From DATJHM01 sp035493895 (lineage in GTDB: Bacteria; Chloroflexota; Ktedonobacteria; Ktedonobacterales; Ktedonobacteraceae), in assembly GCA_035493895.1 (NCBI GenBank), contig DATJHM010000230.1:1-14357 (forward strand): a stretch of DNA of 14,357 nucleotides, read 5' to 3'. Below, in pieces: positions 13,487-14,357 of this stretch. Numbering within the stretch: the first letter of the stretch is position 1; every line of letters begins with the position of its first letter. The notes below the pieces were generated by a model that worked only from the letters and a program-made list of their open reading frames with translations, was not told the origin of the DNA and did not search any database. A program made the position numbers and the translations under genes.

Positions 13487-14357
13487 ATGCAGACACACGT
13501 AAAACCAGCGCTCAAGGCGATCTATCCGCTCTCTCCGATGCAGCAGGGGTTACTCTTCAATACGCTGTTCCATAGTGATAGCAGCACAGACTTTGTTCAG
13601 CAACGCTATATCTTGCGAGGTGCATTAAACGTTGTCGCCTTACGAGCAGCATGGGAGCAGGTTGTGGTTCGCCACGATATCCTGCGGACCCAATTTCGCT
13701 GGGAAGGGGTCAAGCAGCCTTTACAGATCGTATGGCAACAGTGTGAATTGCCCTGGATGGAACAGGATTGGCGTGAGGCAGTGCCAGTCGCGCAAGAGAA
13801 GCGGCTGCAAACATTTCTGCGCGCAGATTTTGCCCAGGGAATTGAGCTCAAAAGGGCCCCTCTGTTTCGTCTGAGTTTGATTCGTCAGGCTCAGGAGGTG
13901 TATCAGCTTATCTGGAGTTATCATCATATCTTGCTGGATGGTTGGAGCAATGATATTGTCTGGCGCGAAGTGCTGGAACTTTACGAGGCGGAAGTCGCGG
14001 GCGTGGCGCTGGAACTGCCGCCGAGCCAACCTTACAAGAACTATATTACCTGGCTTCAGCACCTGGACGATACCGATGCTGAACACTACTGGCGCTCGGC
14101 TCTGAGCGGCTTTCAAGAGGCGACAAAGCTGCGTGTGCAGCAGGCCGTGCCCGGCAAGAGTCGAGGGGTGATCGATTATCAGGAGCAACGTCTGGTGTTG
14201 TCTGCAAAGGTCTCCTCGCAGATGCAGAGCTTCAAAGAGCGTTATCGTATCACCGCGAATACCCTGGTTCAGGCGGCCTGGGCCTATCTGTTGAGCTCTT
14301 ATAGTGGAGAGAAGGATGTACTCTTTGGCTCAGTTGTCGCGGGGAGGCCCGGTGAGG
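13487..14357 (+). CDS. NRPS3, N-terminal condensation domain (runs off the window)
   Basis: The ATG at 13487 lies 4 bp after the NRPS2 stop. GGAG (13473-13476) sits 10 bp upstream, inside the end of NRPS2. The frame stays open to the window edge (290 codons). It starts with a short acceptor-type docking stretch (MQTHVKPALKAIYPLSPMQQ) running into a C domain with RHDILRTQFRWEG, LPWMEQDWR and SYHHILLDGWSND (His146, His147; Asp151). The C-domain pattern is again that of domains following an E domain, which fits its place after NRPS2. It should join the NRPS2-bound chain to the next residue, whose A domain lies outside the window. The end seen here (KDVLFGSVVAGRPGE) is the usual middle of a C domain, so at least the second half of the domain and a full module must follow. 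Confidence 0.92.
   Translation, partial: MQTHVKPALKAIYPLSPMQQGLLFNTLFHSDSSTDFVQQRYILRGALNVVALRAAWEQVVVRHDILRTQFRWEGVKQPLQIVWQQCELPWMEQDWREAVPVAQEKRLQTFLRADFAQGIELKRAPLFRLSLIRQAQEVYQLIWSYHHILLDGWSNDIVWREVLELYEAEVAGVALELPPSQPYKNYITWLQHLDDTDAEHYWRSALSGFQEATKLRVQQAVPGKSRGVIDYQEQRLVLSAKVSSQMQSFKERYRITANTLVQAAWAYLLSSYSGEKDVLFGSVVAGRPGE

Noticed and set aside
13200..14357. A thioesterase or reductase release domain near the end of the window.
   Set aside because: NRPS2 ends with an E domain and a docking tail, and NRPS3 is still in its first C domain. Release must be encoded outside the window.

Overview
The window looks like a bacterial accessory region of moderate GC content (roughly the low-to-mid 50s by eye). 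It holds the start of a nonribosomal peptide synthetase (NRPS) operon behind a patch of mobile-element debris. Large multidomain synthetases, an IS607-type element with this kind of TnpB, IS66 debris and a TPR-regulator-like remnant together recall Ktedonobacteria (Chloroflexota). That assignment is an inference from style; Firmicutes or other Chloroflexota are not excluded.

Layout. Positions 1-148 are the C-terminal end of an IS66-type transposase, cut off before its normal terminus. At about 141 it runs into a remnant of a tetratricopeptide-repeat (TPR) protein (to about 309). That remnant is truncated by an IS607-family element on the minus strand (about 305-2245), which carries tnpA (serine recombinase, 1597-2187) and tnpB (RNA-guided nuclease family, 330-1610). 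Positions 2245-2548 have no gene. They hold six copies of TGTAG on one strand, three of them at exact 11-bp spacing, next to a candidate promoter.

The rest is one tightly packed plus-strand operon: a small SnoaL/NTF2-like protein (2549-2896), a hairpin that could act as an attenuator (2938-2977), a carrier protein fused to a class III aminotransferase (2996-5266), and three NRPS proteins. NRPS1 (5289-8903) is C-A-PCP, NRPS2 (8890-13482) is C-A-PCP-E, and NRPS3 (13487 to beyond the window) starts with a C domain. The genes are separated by 4-22 bp or overlap by 14 bp, apart from the 99-bp hairpin gap.

How the genes fit together (inference). The carrier-aminotransferase protein probably installs an amine on a carrier-bound acyl or beta-keto chain, as the AMT domain of iturin/mycosubtilin synthases does. 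NRPS1 then adds a residue whose A-domain code (D-I-W-E-A-T-C-D-D-K) is closest to remembered 2,4-diaminobutyrate codes. NRPS2 adds a residue with a glycine-type code (D-I-L-Q-L-G-L-I-W-K). The expected start is therefore (beta-)amino-acyl - Dab-like - Gly. No loading enzyme, ketosynthase or thioesterase is visible here.

The most striking points are about stereochemistry. NRPS1 keeps an E-type carrier signature and the first few residues of an epimerization domain, followed directly by a terminal tail, as if the E domain had been deleted. NRPS2 has a glycine-type A domain, yet carries an E domain with several altered core motifs. The C domains of NRPS2 and NRPS3 both look like the type that follows an E domain.
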